Source: an uncultured Oscillibacter sp. (GTDB lineage Bacteria; Bacillota; Clostridia; Oscillospirales; Oscillospiraceae). From it: 64,000 bases of DNA. Made by a program: the position numbers and the translations under genes. The notes beneath the pieces are model-generated. The model worked only from the letters and a program-made list of their open reading frames with translations. It did not search any database and had not been told where the DNA came from. Below are positions 42,665 to 51,575 of the stretch, in pieces. The first letter of the stretch is position 1; the number at the start of each line of letters is the position of its first letter. The DNA is taken from assembly GCA_905234565.1 (NCBI GenBank), contig CAJOHW010000004.1:1-64000 (forward strand), read 5' to 3'.

Positions 42665-43519
42665 CTATCCGTTCTGTCCGGCGGAGGAACGAAGAACCGT
42701 AGTTCCGGCGTCAAAGGCGTCTTTGGAGACAGCCGCGCCCTCCGGAATCGTGATATGGCGCAGGCTGGCACAGCCTCCAAAAGCGCAGGTGCCAATGCTG
42801 GCTACGCTGTCTGGGATCGCCGCGCTGATAAGGTTCACGCAGTCAAAAAAAGCGTAGGCCCCTATGCCCTGAATATCAGGTTTCACCCTCACGGAGGTAA
42901 TCCGGTCCGCGTCTTCCATCCAGGGCGCGGTACTGCCGCAGACCTTGCCGTCAGAATCCCAATTCTGTTCATAGTCCGGCATATGGGCGGCTTTCAGGGG
43001 GCTGTTTTCGTTGGTGCCGATGGTCAGCAGTCCGGAGCCGTCCAGCCGCCACTGCATACTGCCGCGCCGCACCCAGGGATCCTCCCTGCACGCGGCAAGG
43101 ACAGAGGCTCTCTCCACCTCCCGCGCAAAATCTTCCGGCGTTTTGTCAGGACGCAGGGAAAGGCCCTGATACATACTGAGATACATCGCCAAGCCGGACA
43201 GAAGGGGAACATCTTGTTCTAAATAGACAGACAGAATCGGCTTTTCCTCGTGAAGCGCCATCCGAATTTCCGATATGCAGTAGCCGCTTTCCGCGGACGC
43301 GGCAGAGTGAAAGACAAGAAAGGCAGCACACTGAAGGAGGCGTGACGCGATCACATCGGTCCAGGCTTCTCCCGCCGCGATCCCCTCATCCCACCAGATT
43401 CGATACCCTTTCCCCGCCAGTGCTTCCAGGAGGGGAAGTACGTGTTCCTTGTCTTTTTCGCTGTAACTTGCGAAAATATATGGCTCTTTTCCCTCATATG
43501 GCGTTATCGTGCGCTTCAT
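42665..43519 (-). CDS. TIR-domain protein with BspA-type leucine-rich repeats (2)
   Basis: A 284-residue paralogue of the next gene. The shared opening PYEGKEPYIFASYSEKDKE is followed by WWDEGIAAGEAWTDVIASRLLQ and SGYCISEIRMAL with the candidate catalytic Glu. The C-terminus holds two to three LRR_5 repeats (YAFFDCVNL, CAFGGCASL, DAFDAGTTV), fewer than the partner. The tandem arrangement and common promoter suggest joint action. ATG with GGGGG upstream. Confidence 0.87.
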   Translation of the reverse strand: MKRTITPYEGKEPYIFASYSEKDKEHVLPLLEALAGKGYRIWWDEGIAAGEAWTDVIASRLLQCAAFLVFHSAASAESGYCISEIRMALHEEKPILSVYLEQDVPLLSGLAMYLSMYQGLSLRPDKTPEDFAREVERASVLAACREDPWVRRGSMQWRLDGSGLLTIGTNENSPLKAAHMPDYEQNWDSDGKVCGSTAPWMEDADRITSVRVKPDIQGIGAYAFFDCVNLISAAIPDSVASIGTCAFGGCASLRHITIPEGAAVSKDAFDAGTTVLRSSAGQNG

Positions 43520-43539
43520 CTGTCATCCCCCTCATAATG

Positions 43540-43568
43540 ATGATAGCATATCCGTTCCCCTGATGCAA
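43540..43568 (-). promoter_or_regulatory. Promoter of the TIR-LRR pair
   Basis: On the minus strand, -35 TTGCAT (43568-43563), a 17-nt spacer and -10 TATCAT (43545-43540), about 20 bp before the TIR gene 2 start. Confidence 0.65.
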
Positions 43569-43795
43569 GACTACGTTCCTCAAAACTCCCCCGCCGGACG
43601 CAGGTCTCCCCCGGTGTCCATTGGGGTTTCGCCCTCTACTATACCAAATTGTGAGAAAATTGCAAGGGATTTGCGAAAAAGTCCCCATTCGGCCTGACAC
43701 CCGCGAAAAAACAGGTGCATTTCCCGGCAAACTGTGCTATCCTTATAGGCACATCGAAAAAAGAGCCACTCTGCGGGCAAAGGAGGCGGTTTCCC

Positions 43796-44746
43796 GTGGC
43801 AAACACTCTGCGGGGCCGCTTTGCCCCCTCTCCCAGCGGACGGATGCACCTGGGGAACCTGCTGTGCTGTCTGCTGTCCTGGCTCAGCGTCCGGTGCCGG
43901 GGCGGACAGGTGGTGCTGCGGATCGAGGATCTGGACACCGCCCGATGCCCCGCCCGGTACGCCGATGCTTTGATGGAGGATCTCCTGTGGCTGGGGCTGT
44001 CCTGGGATGAGGGGCCGGGAATCGGCGGGCCACATGGCCCGTACTTCCAGAGCCAGCGGACCGCCCTGTATGAGGCCGCCCTGGAAACCTTAAAAGATCA
44101 GACTTATCCCTGCTTCTGCACCCGGGGGGAACTGCGGTCCGCCTCCGCCCCCCATGGCAGGGAGGCGGTGTATCCGGGGACCTGTCGGAATCTGACGGCG
44201 GCGGAAGCCGCCCTTCGGTCCAAAACCCGCCGCCCGTCCCTGCGGCTGCGGGTGCCGGACCGGGACATCCGCTTTACAGACCTGCATTTTGGGCCGTACC
44301 GGGAGAATTTGGCCCGGTCCTGCGGAGACTTTGTGCTGCGGCGGTCCGACGGCCTCTTTGCCTATCAGCTGGCAGTCGTTGTGGACGATGCCGCCATGGG
44401 GATTACGGAGGTGGTCCGGGGAGCGGATCTGCTGTCCTCCACCCCCCGGCAGTTGTATCTCTATGAACTGCTGGGGCTGGATCCGCCCCGGTTCCGCCAC
44501 ATCCCCCTGGTGCTGGCCCCGGACGGGCGGCGGCTGAGCAAACGGGACGGGGATCTGGCCATGGACGTTCTGCGGACGCGGTACAGTCCGGAGGAGATTG
44601 TGGGACAGCTGGCCTGTCTCGCCGGACTGCGTCCCGATGCGGAGCCCATAGCGGCGGCGGACCTGATGGAGGACTTCGACTGGAAAAAAGTTCCCCGGCA
44701 GAACCTCCGCCTGACGGCGGGGGTGCTGGGGTATGAACCTTCATAA
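43796..44746 (+). CDS. gluQ: Glutamyl-Q tRNA(Asp) synthetase
   Basis: A 316-residue truncated GluRS-like enzyme that places glutamate on queuosine of tRNA-Asp. It has the HIGH-like motif GRFAPSPSGRMHLGNL, LRIEDLDTARC, the zinc ligands CFC...YPGTC, and the KMSKS counterpart GRRLSKRDGD. There is no anticodon-binding domain. A GTG start at 43796 follows AAAGGAGG; the frame upstream of it is not coding. Queuosine synthesis genes are not in the window. Confidence 0.93.
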   Translation: MANTLRGRFAPSPSGRMHLGNLLCCLLSWLSVRCRGGQVVLRIEDLDTARCPARYADALMEDLLWLGLSWDEGPGIGGPHGPYFQSQRTALYEAALETLKDQTYPCFCTRGELRSASAPHGREAVYPGTCRNLTAAEAALRSKTRRPSLRLRVPDRDIRFTDLHFGPYRENLARSCGDFVLRRSDGLFAYQLAVVVDDAAMGITEVVRGADLLSSTPRQLYLYELLGLDPPRFRHIPLVLAPDGRRLSKRDGDLAMDVLRTRYSPEEIVGQLACLAGLRPDAEPIAAADLMEDFDWKKVPRQNLRLTAGVLGYEPS

Positions 44747-44805
44747 AACGTAAAATAACAATCCGATATTTTCATAACTGACAGTTCAAGAAAGGGGAGA
44801 CGCCC

Positions 44806-46191
44806 ATGAAAATCATCATTGCCGGGGCTGGCAAGGTGGGGCTGGCCCTGGTGCGCCAGCTGACCCAGGAACACCGGGTCACGGTGGTGGACTCGGACCA
44901 GGCCCTGGTGGACAACATCATCAATGTCTATGATGTCATGGCGGTGTGCGGCAACGCCGCCAGCATGGATGTATTGCAGGAGGCAGAGGCGGAGAAGGCG
45001 GATCTTCTCATCGCCACGGCGTCCAGCGACGAAATCAACATCTTCACCTGTCTGGTGGCGAAAAAACTGGGGGTCCCCCACACCATCGCCCGGATCCGGA
45101 CCCCGGAGTATGAAAAACAGCTGCGCATGATGCGGGGAGAGCTGGGGCTGTCCATGTCCATCAACCCGGAGAAGGCCGCTGCCCGGGAGATCGCCCGGCT
45201 GCTGCGCTTCCCCGCCGCTATGAAGATCGAGTCCTTCTCCAAGGGACGGCTGGAACTGGTGGAGTACCGGATCCCGGAGGGCTCCCTGCTGGACGGTATG
45301 AGCCTCATGGACCTGTACCGCAGCAGCCGGATCCGGGTGCTGGTGTGCGCCGTGGCCCGGAAGGACCAGACCTCCATCCCCGGCGGCGCCTTCGTCCTGC
45401 AAGCCGGGGACAAGATCTATCTCACCTCCCCCCCGGACCAGCTGGTGAAGTTCTTCCAGTACCTGGGAGAGTTCCGCCGGAAGGCCTCCAACGTCATGAT
45501 TGTAGGCGCAGGGAAGATGTGCTATTACCTGGCGGCGGAACTGCTGGGTATGGGAATGCGGGTGAAGATCCTGGACCAAAACGAGCAGCGGTGCCTGCGT
45601 ATGGCGGATCTGCTGCCCAAAGCCCTGGTCATCGTGGGGGACGGTACGGACAGTGAGCTTTTGCGGGAAGAGGGCATCTTGGAGGCCGACGCCCTGGTGG
45701 CCATCACCGGAGTGGATGAGGCCAACATCCTCATGTCCATGAGCGCCGCACGGCAGAGCGGCGGCAGCTGCAAGGTCATCGCCAAAATCAACCGCCGTTC
45801 CCTGGTGGATCTGGTGTCCAACGAGGACAGCATCGACAGCATCTTCTCCGCCCAGGGAGTTACGGCGGACCTGATTGCCAAATACGTCCGGGCCATGGAG
45901 GGGGCCTTCGGTATGGAGATCAAAACCCTCCACCATCTGGTGGACGGGTCCGTGGAGGCGGTGGAGTTCCATGTCCCGCCGGGAGCGCCCTTAGCGGGAC
46001 GGCAGCTGCGGGATCTGAAACTCAAACGGGGGGTCCTTCTGGCGGGCATCGTCCGGCCCAACGGAAAAATCGTGATCCCCTCCGGCGGGGATTCCATTCA
46101 GGCCGGGGACGATGTGATCGCCGTCACCAGCGGACTGCGTCTGCGGGAGATGGGGGATCTGATGGAGAACCCGGCGGGAGGTACGCGATGA
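44806..46191 (+). CDS. trkA: Trk potassium uptake regulatory protein TrkA
   Basis: A 461-residue protein with two tandem RCK units: NAD-binding MKIIIAGAGKVGLALVRQL at the start and NVMIVGAGKMCYYLAAEL in the second half, each with an RCK_C (TrkA_C) domain after it. It gates TrkH on the inner face of the membrane. ATG after AAGGGGAG. Its stop overlaps the trkH start by four bases. Confidence 0.96.
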   Translation: MKIIIAGAGKVGLALVRQLTQEHRVTVVDSDQALVDNIINVYDVMAVCGNAASMDVLQEAEAEKADLLIATASSDEINIFTCLVAKKLGVPHTIARIRTPEYEKQLRMMRGELGLSMSINPEKAAAREIARLLRFPAAMKIESFSKGRLELVEYRIPEGSLLDGMSLMDLYRSSRIRVLVCAVARKDQTSIPGGAFVLQAGDKIYLTSPPDQLVKFFQYLGEFRRKASNVMIVGAGKMCYYLAAELLGMGMRVKILDQNEQRCLRMADLLPKALVIVGDGTDSELLREEGILEADALVAITGVDEANILMSMSAARQSGGSCKVIAKINRRSLVDLVSNEDSIDSIFSAQGVTADLIAKYVRAMEGAFGMEIKTLHHLVDGSVEAVEFHVPPGAPLAGRQLRDLKLKRGVLLAGIVRPNGKIVIPSGGDSIQAGDDVIAVTSGLRLREMGDLMENPAGGTR

Positions 46192-47644
46192 ACTATCGGA
46201 TGATCGGCTGTGTGCTGGGGCGGATTCTGCTGGTGAGGCGGCGCTGCTGCTGCTGCCTCTGGGAACCGCCCTGTGGTACCGGGAGGATCCCCGGCCCTGG
46301 CTGGAAGCCATGGTCCTGCTGGCCCTGGCCGGCGGGGCCGCCGCCTGGAAAACCCCAAAAGATACGGCCCTCTATGCCCGGGAAGGCTTCGTAGTAGTGG
46401 CCCTGGCCTGGGTACTGGTATCCGTGTTCGGGGCCCTGCCCTTCGTGTTCTCCGGGGACATCCCCCGGTTCGTGGACGCCTTTTTTGAAACCGTCTCCGG
46501 CTTCACCACCACCGGGGCCACCATCCTGGCCGCGGTAGAACCCCTCCACCGGGGAGCCTTGCTGTGGCGGAGCTTTACCCACTGGGTGGGCGGTATGGGG
46601 GTGCTGGTGTTCGTCATGGCGGTGCTGCCTATGACGGACGGCCACGGAATGCACCTTATGCGGGCGGAAGTCCCGGGGCCCTCCGTGGGAAAACTGGTCA
46701 GCCGCATGGGAGACAGCGCCAAAATCCTCTACGGCATCTACGCCGCCTTAACCCTCATAGAACTGATAATTCTGCTTCTGGGGGGAATGCCCCTCTTTGA
46801 CGCCGCCGTCCACGCCTTCGGCACCGCCGGAACTGGGGGCTTTAGCTGCCGGAACCTCAGCGTAGGGGCCTACGAGAACCCCTTCTTTGACTGGGTCATC
46901 GGCATCTTTATGCTCCTGTTCAGCATCAACTTTAACCTCTATTACTTCCTTCTCATGCGCCGTTTCCGGGAGGTGGCCCAGTCCGGCACCCTCTGGGCGT
47001 TTTTGGCCATCGTGGGGTGCAGCGTGGGACTGATTGCGGCGGATATCCTGCCCCTGTACCACTCCCTGGGCACCTCCGTGCGCCACGCCTTTTTCCAGGT
47101 GGGCTCCATCATCTCCACCTCCGGCTTCTCCACCGTGGATTTTAACACCTGGCCCCCCTTTTCCCAGGCCATTCTCACCGCCCTCATGTTCATCGGGGCC
47201 TGCGCCGGGTCCACCGGCGGCGGCATGAAAGTGGACCGGGTGGTGATTCTGGTGAAAACCTCCATCCGGGACATGAAGAAAATGCTCCACCCCAACGCCG
47301 TGGCCTCCGTACGCTTTGAGGGGAAACCCCTGCCGGAACGCCATATTCAGGGGGTCCACACCTACATCGCCGTGTATCTGCTGCTGTTTGTGGGGTCCCT
47401 CCTGTTTCTGGCCCGGGAACAGTTCGACCTGGTGACGACCTTTACCGCCCTGGCCGCCTGCGTGAACAACATCGGCCCGGGACTGGGTATGGTGGGGCCG
47501 ATGGGGAACTTCGCCCGGTTCTCCGACGCCTCCAAAGTGCTGCTGTCCTTCAATATGCTGGCGGGACGGCTGGAGATCTTCCCCATGCTGCTGCTCCTGG
47601 CCCCGTCCCTGTGGCGGCGGCACCGGGTCCGGCGGGTGCGGTAA
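46188..47644 (+). pseudogene. trkH: Trk potassium channel TrkH, frameshifted near the N-terminus
   Basis: The TrkH product is split over two frames. The first 16 codons (MNYRMIGCVLGRILLV) start at 46188, overlapping trkA. After GTG at 46233 the frame is wrong: inserting one G gives GTG GAG GCG GCG and continues into EAALLLLPLGTALWYRED and the rest, about 480 residues. The main frame shows selectivity-loop segments SGFTTTGATIL, AFGTAGTGGFS, STSGFSTVDF and ACVNNIGPGLG. Either the base was lost in this strain, which would cripple the N-terminus, or it is a sequencing error. If real, a shorter product could start at an internal ATG at 46310. Confidence 0.88.
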
Positions 47645-47732
47645 GGACGCTAAATCCTCCTTTCCCCGTTGCATTTTTCCGTCCGGTATGGTAAAATTTG
47701 CGGTATCCGAACAGCATAGGAGGGTACACCTT

Positions 47733-48707
47733 ATGAAGCGATATGGATTTGGCGTGGACTTGGGAGGCACCACCTGCAAGCTGGGCCTGTTCGAGACAGA
47801 CGGCACATTAGTGGAGAAGTGGGAGATCCCCACGGATACCTCCGAGGGCGGCAAAGCGATTCTGCCGGACATTGCCGCCGCTATCAGCCGCAAGGCCACG
47901 GAGCTGAAACTGGGGCCGGAGGATGTGCAGGGCATCGGCATCGGCGTGCCCGGAGCCGTGAACGGCGAGGGCGTGGTGAACCGCTGCGTGAACCTGGGCT
48001 GGGGCGTGGTGGATGTGCGGAGTACGCTGTCAGACCTGACAGGGTTCCCCGTGCAGGTGGGCAACGACGCCAACATCGCCGCCCTGGGCGAGGCCTGGAT
48101 GGGAGCCGGCAAGGGCTATTCCAGCATCGTCATGGTGACGCTGGGCACCGGTGTCGGCGGCGGCATCATCTTAAACGGCAAAATCTGGAACGGTTTCGAC
48201 GGCGCCGCCGGAGAGATGGGACATATCCGGGTGAATCCCCAGGAGACGGTGGCCTGTTCCTGCGGCAACAAGGGCTGCCTGGAACAGTACGCCTCCGCCA
48301 CCGGTGTGGTCCGGGTGGCGAAACTGCGGCTTGCGAAGGCGGGCCTTACCAATATCTGGGTGCCCGGAAAAGAGGGCCAGCCCGGGATCCTGCGGGAGAT
48401 GAAAGAGGATCTGACCGCCAAGGACGTGTTCGACTCCGCCAAGGCCGGGGTACCCATCGCGGCGGAGATTGTGAAGGAGGTCTGCACCCTGCTGGGCAGC
48501 GCCATTGCCACGGTGTGCAACGTGGTGAACCCGGAGGCGGTGCTGATTGGGGGCGGCGTGTCCAAGGCGGGGCTGATTCTGATCAGCTCCCTGGAAGAGG
48601 GCTTCCATCAGAGCGTGTTCCACGCCTGCCGGAACACCAAGATCCTCCTGGCCACTTTGGGCAATGACGCCGGGATCTATGGCGGCGTCAAGATGGTGCT
48701 GGACTAA
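47733..48707 (+). CDS. glk: ROK family glucokinase
   Basis: A 324-residue sugar kinase that makes glucose-6-phosphate. ATP site GVDLGGTTCKLGLF, the catalytic region VGNDANIAALGEAWMGAG, the TLGTGVGGGIILNGK loop, and the zinc-binding CSCGNKGCLEQYASA that marks ROK proteins. The ATG at 47733 has AGGAGG upstream; the longer frame is not needed. comF follows within 5 bp. Confidence 0.93.
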   Translation: MKRYGFGVDLGGTTCKLGLFETDGTLVEKWEIPTDTSEGGKAILPDIAAAISRKATELKLGPEDVQGIGIGVPGAVNGEGVVNRCVNLGWGVVDVRSTLSDLTGFPVQVGNDANIAALGEAWMGAGKGYSSIVMVTLGTGVGGGIILNGKIWNGFDGAAGEMGHIRVNPQETVACSCGNKGCLEQYASATGVVRVAKLRLAKAGLTNIWVPGKEGQPGILREMKEDLTAKDVFDSAKAGVPIAAEIVKEVCTLLGSAIATVCNVVNPEAVLIGGGVSKAGLILISSLEEGFHQSVFHACRNTKILLATLGNDAGIYGGVKMVLD

Positions 48708-48711
48708 AGGC

Positions 48712-49353
48712 GTGATCTTTGGAGGGCTGGAAGCGGCGCTGAACCTGCTCTTTCCGCCCAAGTGTCCCTTCTGCGGTGAGATTCTGCCCCGTCCCGGCCT
48801 GTGCGGCCGGTGCGGGGCGGATTTTCCCGGGGACTACTGGTGGCAAGGGGAGTTCCTGTGCGCCGCGCCATTGCGCTATGAGGGGGCGGTCCGGGAGTGC
48901 CTGCTGCGCTTCAAGTTCCATGGGGACCCTTCTCTGGCGGAACCTTTGGGCACGCTCATGGCGCAGTGCGCCCTGCGGCGCTATGGACAGGACTTCGACG
49001 CGGTGACCTGGGTGCCGGTCAGTCCCCGGCGGAGGCGGAAGCGGGGCTATGACCAGGCGGAACTGCTGGCAAAGGCCCTGTGCCGGACCTGGGGAGGGAT
49101 GCGTCCCCGGCGTCTGCTGCGGAAAATCCGGGAAAACGCCGTGCAGTCCGGCCTAAAAGACCCAGCCCAGCGACTGCGGAACGTCCGGGACGTGTATGTC
49201 CCGGCCTTTCGTCTGGAAAATTTCCCCAGGCGGGTGCTGCTGGTAGACGATATCTGTACTACGGGAGCCACCTTGGGGGAGTGCCGGAGGGTGCTGCTGG
49301 CCAACGGCGTGGAGGAGGCCGCCTGTATCGCGGCGGCCCTTGCGGGGGAATAG
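48712..49353 (+). CDS. comF: ComF family phosphoribosyltransferase-like protein
   Basis: A 213-residue protein with an N-terminal zinc finger (FPPKCPFCGEILPRPGLCGRCG) and a C-terminal phosphoribosyltransferase fold (WVPVSPRRRRKRGYDQAELLAKAL; PRPP loop VLLVDDICTTGATL). In competent bacteria ComF works with ComFA in DNA uptake. Here no other com genes are present. The GTG start at 48712 follows the glk stop by 4 bp. Confidence 0.92.
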   Translation: MIFGGLEAALNLLFPPKCPFCGEILPRPGLCGRCGADFPGDYWWQGEFLCAAPLRYEGAVRECLLRFKFHGDPSLAEPLGTLMAQCALRRYGQDFDAVTWVPVSPRRRRKRGYDQAELLAKALCRTWGGMRPRRLLRKIRENAVQSGLKDPAQRLRNVRDVYVPAFRLENFPRRVLLVDDICTTGATLGECRRVLLANGVEEAACIAAALAGE

Positions 49354-49418
49354 CCTTTCGGCAGGGGGACTGTTATCGAACTGTTTCCGAAATGTCATGC
49401 CAACTGGGAAAATCAGGG

Positions 49419-49447
49419 TTGCATTCCCGGGAAAGCGCCTGTATAAT
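49419..49447 (+). promoter_or_regulatory. Promoter of the MreB-like gene
   Basis: TTGCAT (49419-49424), 17 nt, TATAAT (49442-49447). A second TATACT lies 33 bp downstream. The leader to the ATG at 49609 is about 155 nt. Confidence 0.7.
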
Positions 49448-49608
49448 AGGGCTCACTGATTGTATTTGAAAAAACCGTGTATACTATACCCGCAGGCGTC
49501 AACAGCCGCCGGAGAGGTCAGGAGCATAGAGCGGCGGCTTTGACAGACGCGAAACAACCAGTGCGCCTGTGGAGTACGGGCGGGAAACGCGGACGAGGTG
49601 GAGAAACT

Positions 49609-50628
49609 ATGGCGAAAGACATTGGCATTGATCTGGGCACCGCATCGGTTCTGGTGTATGTGAAGGGCAAGGGCATCGTGCTGAATGAGCCCTCCGTGGT
49701 GGCCCTGGACCGGAACACGGGCAAACTCCTGAAGGTGGGGGCGGAGGCCCAGGAGATGCTGGGGCGTACCCCCGGGAACATTGTGGCCATCCGGCCTCTG
49801 CGGGAGGGCGTGATCTCCGACTATGATATGACGGAACGGATGCTCCGGGAGTTTATCCACAAGGTGTCCGGCTTCTTCCTGTTCAAGCCCCGGGTGATCA
49901 TCTGCGTCCCCTCTGGGATCACGGAGGTGGAGGAGCGGGCGGTCATCGATGCCGGGATCCAGGCGGGCGCACGGAAGGTGTACCTCATTGAGGAACCTGT
50001 GGCCGCCGCCATTGGCGCGGGCGTGGACATCTCCAGGGCCGACGGACATATGGTGGTGGACATCGGCGGCGGCACAGCGGATATCGCGGTGATCTCCCTG
50101 TCCGGCGTGGTGGAGTCCGCCTCCATCAAAATCGCCGGGGACCAGCTCAACGAGGCCGTGGTGAAGTATATGCGCCGGAACCACAACCTGCTGGTGGGTG
50201 AGCGCACCGCCGAGGAGATGAAAAAGCAGATCGGCTGCGTGTTCCCCCAGGAGGAGGAGCAGACCATGATGGTGAAGGGCCGCTGTATGCTCACGGGCCT
50301 TCCCAAGGCCGTCACCGTCACCTCCACGGAGATGATGGACGCCTTTGAGGAGCCGGTAGAGCGAATCTTAGAGGCCATCCACGCCGTGCTGGAGCGGACG
50401 CCGCCGGAACTGATTGCGGATATCTCCATCAACGGCATTATCATGACCGGCGGCGGCAGCCTGGTGGCGGGCTTCGCGGACCTGGTCAGCGCCCGGACGG
50501 GAATCCACACGGTGGTGGCGGAGGACGCCATCTCCTGCGTGGCCCTGGGTACTGGCAAGAGCTTAGATTCCCTGAACACCATGATGGACGGGACCATGAA
50601 CATCTCCCGCCGCCGTCAGATGAACTGA
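49609..50628 (+). CDS. MreB/Mbl family actin-like protein
   Basis: A 339-residue cytoskeletal ATPase that guides side-wall synthesis in rods. The ATP phosphate loops are DIGIDLGTASVLVYVKGKG and MVVDIGGGTADIAVISLSG. The EEPVAAAIGAGVD segment and the adenosine motif GIIMTGGGSLVAGF are present. It stands alone, without mreC/mreD, so it is probably an Mbl- or MreBH-type paralogue. ATG with GAGGTGGAG upstream. Confidence 0.92.
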   Translation: MAKDIGIDLGTASVLVYVKGKGIVLNEPSVVALDRNTGKLLKVGAEAQEMLGRTPGNIVAIRPLREGVISDYDMTERMLREFIHKVSGFFLFKPRVIICVPSGITEVEERAVIDAGIQAGARKVYLIEEPVAAAIGAGVDISRADGHMVVDIGGGTADIAVISLSGVVESASIKIAGDQLNEAVVKYMRRNHNLLVGERTAEEMKKQIGCVFPQEEEQTMMVKGRCMLTGLPKAVTVTSTEMMDAFEEPVERILEAIHAVLERTPPELIADISINGIIMTGGGSLVAGFADLVSARTGIHTVVAEDAISCVALGTGKSLDSLNTMMDGTMNISRRRQMN

Positions 50629-50640
50629 AAGAGCGCGCTA

Positions 50641-50672
50641 AAAAACAGGTGCCAGTTTGGCACCTGTTTTTT
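50641..50672. terminator. Terminator after the MreB-like gene
   Basis: AAAAACAGGTGCC pairs with GGCACCTGTTTTTT. It has a T-run on the plus side and A/T symmetry, so it also serves the converging 59-codon gene. Confidence 0.9.
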
Positions 50673-50676
50673 GCTT

Positions 50677-50856
50677 TCAGCGCATATCGGAGATGACGTT
50701 ATCCACCGCCCGGTCTACGGCGCGGCCCAGTTTCCGGATGCTTCTGCCTACCTGGGTTTTCATGGGATCCCGTCCATAGGGCATCATGGCCCCCGTAATG
50801 GCTCCGGCCATAATGCCCGCCCCCATTCCGGCCCAAAAGCCGGTGCGTGCGTTCAT
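50677..50856 (-). CDS. Small Gly/Met-rich membrane-associated protein (59 aa)
   Basis: A 59-residue ORF starting MNARTGFWAGMGAGIMAGAI, with a small-residue hydrophobic stretch (WAGMGAGIMAGAITGAMM) of YtxH-like character and a basic helical end (GRSIRKLGRAVDRAVDNVIS). GGAAAGGGGG lies before the ATG. No function can be assigned. A terminator directly follows its stop. Confidence 0.72.
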   Translation of the reverse strand: MNARTGFWAGMGAGIMAGAITGAMMPYGRDPMKTQVGRSIRKLGRAVDRAVDNVISDMR

Positions 50857-50918
50857 ACGCTTCGCCCCCTTTCCCCCATAGTATGGACGAAAAGGAGAAA
50901 TCTATCCGGGGTTCTCCC

Positions 50919-51542
50919 TCAAATCATGTACTCCACCGTCTCCTCCGGGGTCAGCACCGTCCGGCGGTTAAACAGCAGCACCGCCTCCCGGCTCTCCACA
51001 GGGCCCATGGCGTAGGGCCGCAAAATCTCCTGTTCCAGAATCTCCGGGGACACCAGGCGGTTCCCCAGTTCCGGACAGCCCCGCAGAACCTCCACATCTG
51101 GCACCGGAAAGGGGTCCTCTGTCACCCGGTAGGGGTCAAAGAGGCGCACAAGGCCGTCTTGAAACCCGGTCAGCAGCACATAGTGCCAGCCCTCCAAATC
51201 CAGACGCACCACCGCCGCCCCCCGCCGGATCAGGGCGTCCCGCAGGGGGCTGTTCTGTCCCAAATGGACCTGCCGTCCGGAGAGGTAGGCGCTTTGAAGA
51301 GCCAGCCGTCCGGTTTTGCCGAAGCCCTCCAGCCAGTGGCTGAGAAAGAGCATGGCGGTGTGGGACGTGCCGCTCTTGCCGGACACGCCGTCTGTGCCGA
51401 AGCCGTCCAGGGAATAGAGCATGATGTTGCGGACCACCTCCGGCGGTATCTCCTCCCGTTCAAACAGGAAGCTGATGCCGTTGATCAGGGACACGGGTCC
51501 GCAGTCATACTCCGTGATCTGGTAGTGCAGGGGATTTTTCAT
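50919..51542 (-). CDS. Peptidase C39-like family protein
   Basis: A 207-residue papain-fold protein with the Cys region YQITEYDCGPVSLINGI, the His region GWHYVLLTGFQDGLVRLFDPY and a following Asp. C39 peptidases cleave double-glycine leader peptides, but here there is no ABC transporter. The free-standing domain is seen in clostridia and its substrate is unknown. It starts with ATG 34 bp after the M20 peptidase stop. Confidence 0.85.
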   Translation of the reverse strand: MKNPLHYQITEYDCGPVSLINGISFLFEREEIPPEVVRNIMLYSLDGFGTDGVSGKSGTSHTAMLFLSHWLEGFGKTGRLALQSAYLSGRQVHLGQNSPLRDALIRRGAAVVRLDLEGWHYVLLTGFQDGLVRLFDPYRVTEDPFPVPDVEVLRGCPELGNRLVSPEILEQEILRPYAMGPVESREAVLLFNRRTVLTPEETVEYMI

Positions 51543-51575
51543 GCCGTGCCTCCCCGGAAAATGGATTACGATGTT

